Part shown: positions 61,881-64,000 of the stretch, in pieces | Position numbering within the stretch: the stretch's first letter is position 1 | Layout of the letters: every line of letters begins with the position of its first letter | From: Scatophagus argus | Taxonomy: Eukaryota > Chordata > Actinopteri > Scatophagidae | DNA length: 64,000 nucleotides | Assembly (NCBI RefSeq): GCF_020382885.2 | Contig: NC_058516.1 | Location: 7,231,426-7,295,425 of the forward strand | Direction: 5' to 3' | The notes under the pieces: generated by a model | Databases searched by the model: none | What the model was told of the DNA's origin: nothing | The model's input: only the letters and a program-made list of their open reading frames with translations | Program-made: the position numbers and the translations under genes

Positions 61881-64000
61881 CTGAAACAAACGGAAAAAAA
61901 CAAATTGAACCCGAATGTTGTTTGAATGCGTTTCAGTTTGGCTGGTGTCTGAAGCTGTCAGGCAACAGACACACACACACACAGATGTACGCATGTCCAG
62001 GTTTACACAGCAAAACAGGCCTGCACAAAACACCATTCAGTTTGCTGTTGAAAATTATTTTGGTGTAAGGGCAAGAGGAAAAACCTGGCCATCAGTGCTT
62101 CACAGGCAGAAAACTGGACAACTTGTGTCACAAGGCTGGATTAACACAAGTTTTCCGATTCATTTTTTTCTACTGAGAGACATTCTGCATTGTAGCTTCG
62201 GTGAAAAGGAAATACCTACACTGAAGTGAGGGGCAGCCGCCAAAACCACAGAAAACCTCAAACATGAACATGAAACCCAAAAGCATTTCTGACAGTTATT
62301 TTCATTTGATATAACTGCAGGTCAGCCATAACCCATGGCAACCAGGCGAGAAAAACAAATAATGCAACATCAGTTGAAAAAATGTGCTGACTACGACAAT
62401 ATCAATTGTTGACGAAATCCTTTCTTGAGAAGCAGAACTTCAGAGCAGGGAAATGACTCCCTCCTCAAAATTGAAACCATGTGTGAGGGAGACGCCCTCT
62501 CTCAGCCAGACTGAAACATCTCCAGAGAGAAAGGGTGGGCGGAGGGGCTGGGGGAGGGGTCAAGGTGAGTCAAGATCACATGACATGAAAGAGCTGACCA
62601 CACACAAACGGCTGCCAAAAAATCTGGAGAATTTTGTTTTTGGTAATTGAATGTTCCCCAGGGAGGTCATTTCCAAACACTGCTGTGGAGAAAAGTCAGG
62701 AATGCACTGTCTCACACACTCACACACTCACACACACACACACACACTAGTGATCCTAAGCTAAACAGTGGATAGGAGAAGACACTGTTTAAACAATCCA
62801 TGCTTCCTTCCAGGCCCGGGCCTTCGCACAAAGCGTGACACTAGCTGATGCACAATAATAAATCTACCCGTTGCATCTTAAAATCTGAACTGTATCTATG
62901 TCCATAATCATGCACTGCATGAGCCAGGACAGTCTGGGACGAGGTCAAATGGGCTGATTAAAACTTATCTGGTGTTCACTGCTCCATCCAACACGGACAG
63001 AAACATTACTGTGGAAGCTGTACACCCACAGACTGCAAGAAAGTAATTCAAGAATTAAATGAGAAATCACCCCTTCTTTTGACCGTAGTTGTGCAACTAC
63101 TTTAAACTATATTTTGCCCTCAAATAACTTAAAAAGGCCATCCAGGATGTAGCTAATTTGTGTCTTAATGACATTGGACTACAACAAAAGACGACAGTCA
63201 GTGCAGTATGGATGCCAAGAACTACACGGAATAAATTATTTTTGGTGTCTTGATCTAAACATAATGTGTTTCATATGGGAACAGGCTTGCTATTTCCCAA
63301 CAACTTTCTGCTTTTCCACTCACTCTCTGAGAATCTTTGGAAAGCCATACCATATCTGACACCACCTATAGAAAAAAGAGAGCAGCTACCATGGACACAA
63401 GACAGGAAGTACAAGGCGAGGAGGAATGTGGGACACACTCCCCCTCCAAGAATTTATCTCACATTTTTCATGGATGTCTCACAATCAATCACGCTGACCA
63501 CACAGCTTTGTTTCAAGGTTTTGCCTCTTTTATTTTTCAGCACTCGCTGCCTGGAACCAATCTCTGGAAAAATAAGACCCTGCCACTGAAAGGGCAAGCT
63601 GTAGTCGGTTGACATTTTACAATGAATTGATTTGTTTTCACCAACCCAATGAGATGAAACACACATATCGGGGCTGCTGGGTGCAGCGTGTGAGGTCTTG
63701 GTTTCACAGTGTCTCCGAGTGTCTGCACATATTCCTGTGCATTCACCTGGAGATTAAAGTATTTATAGCTGCAAATCCTCTAAGTGCATCTCGGCAAACC
63801 GTGTCAAAATGAAGAGCACTAACATTCGCAGAGGATCAAAATATGCATACGGCGTGTTGAAGTGTGTGTGTGTGTGTGCACAGGTCTGTCAGTGCTTTTC
63901 AGGAGACTTGTGGCTCTTGTCTGCCATTTATGGCAGAGTCGTAACTGCATCAGGCCTGCATCTGAGACGAAACCTAGCTTTGAGGTCGTCTTCCTGCCAA
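61881..64000 (-). other. rnd3 intron to right edge
   Basis: Intron from the acceptor TTTCAG just right of 61880 to beyond the window. I looked for the GDSQCGKTALL and FENYTASF exons and did not find them. It contains CA-rich tracts at 62712-62747 and (GT)n at 63862-63878, plus short unsupported ORFs on both strands. Confidence 0.65.

Overview
The window is nuclear DNA of a ray-finned fish, most likely a percomorph teleost. Evidence: intron-split vertebrate genes with GT/AG junctions, a 3-linked gene set known from human 2q23 (LYPD6, MMADHC, RND3), many CA microsatellites, and several dispersed repeats I recognise from percomorph genomes (a tRNA-derived SINE, two MITE-like families, degraded LINE and hAT-like DNA-transposon pieces). 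There are no bacterial operons, CRISPR arrays or prophage features.

Layout. (1) 49-6790, minus: pspc1, a DBHS-family RNA-binding paraspeckle protein; eight coding exons are visible and the last exon(s) lie left of the window. (2) About 7.0-9.06 kb: intergenic DNA made largely of transposon remnants. (3) 9.06-17.09 kb, plus: lypd6, a GPI-anchored Ly6/uPAR-domain protein, with a CpG-rich non-coding first exon and four coding exons. (4) 17.13-18.19 kb, plus: an intronless, serine-rich ORF I cannot name, probably frameshifted near its end. (5) 19304-21558 (5' UTR exon to about 22.11 kb), minus: mmadhc, complete in seven coding exons, the cblD cobalamin-trafficking protein. (6) 22.1-59.7 kb: a gene desert of about 37 kb with repeats, a few possible regulatory motifs and one CpG-rich putative promoter at 55.3-55.8 kb. 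(7) 59754-61880 and on to the right edge, minus: the three 3' coding exons of rnd3, an atypical Rho GTPase; its 5' exons lie beyond 64000.

The genes do not form a pathway. They are four independent vertebrate loci whose order lypd6-mmadhc-rnd3 matches the mammalian order, while pspc1 sits on another chromosome in human (chromosome 13). The large spacer before rnd3 is also a property of the mammalian locus and is the natural place to look for rnd3 or mmadhc regulatory elements. I found no convincing novel multi-gene system. The best leads are the unrecognised ORF at 17.1-18.2 kb, an (ATC)8 microsatellite coding for the hydrophobic GPI tail of Lypd6, a Cys-to-Ser change at the reported cobalt-ligand position of Mmadhc, a CpG-rich promoter-like island in the desert, CTCF-like motifs in convergent orientation around the desert, and unusual inverted repeats at 14.0, 25.4/26.4 and 57.5 kb.
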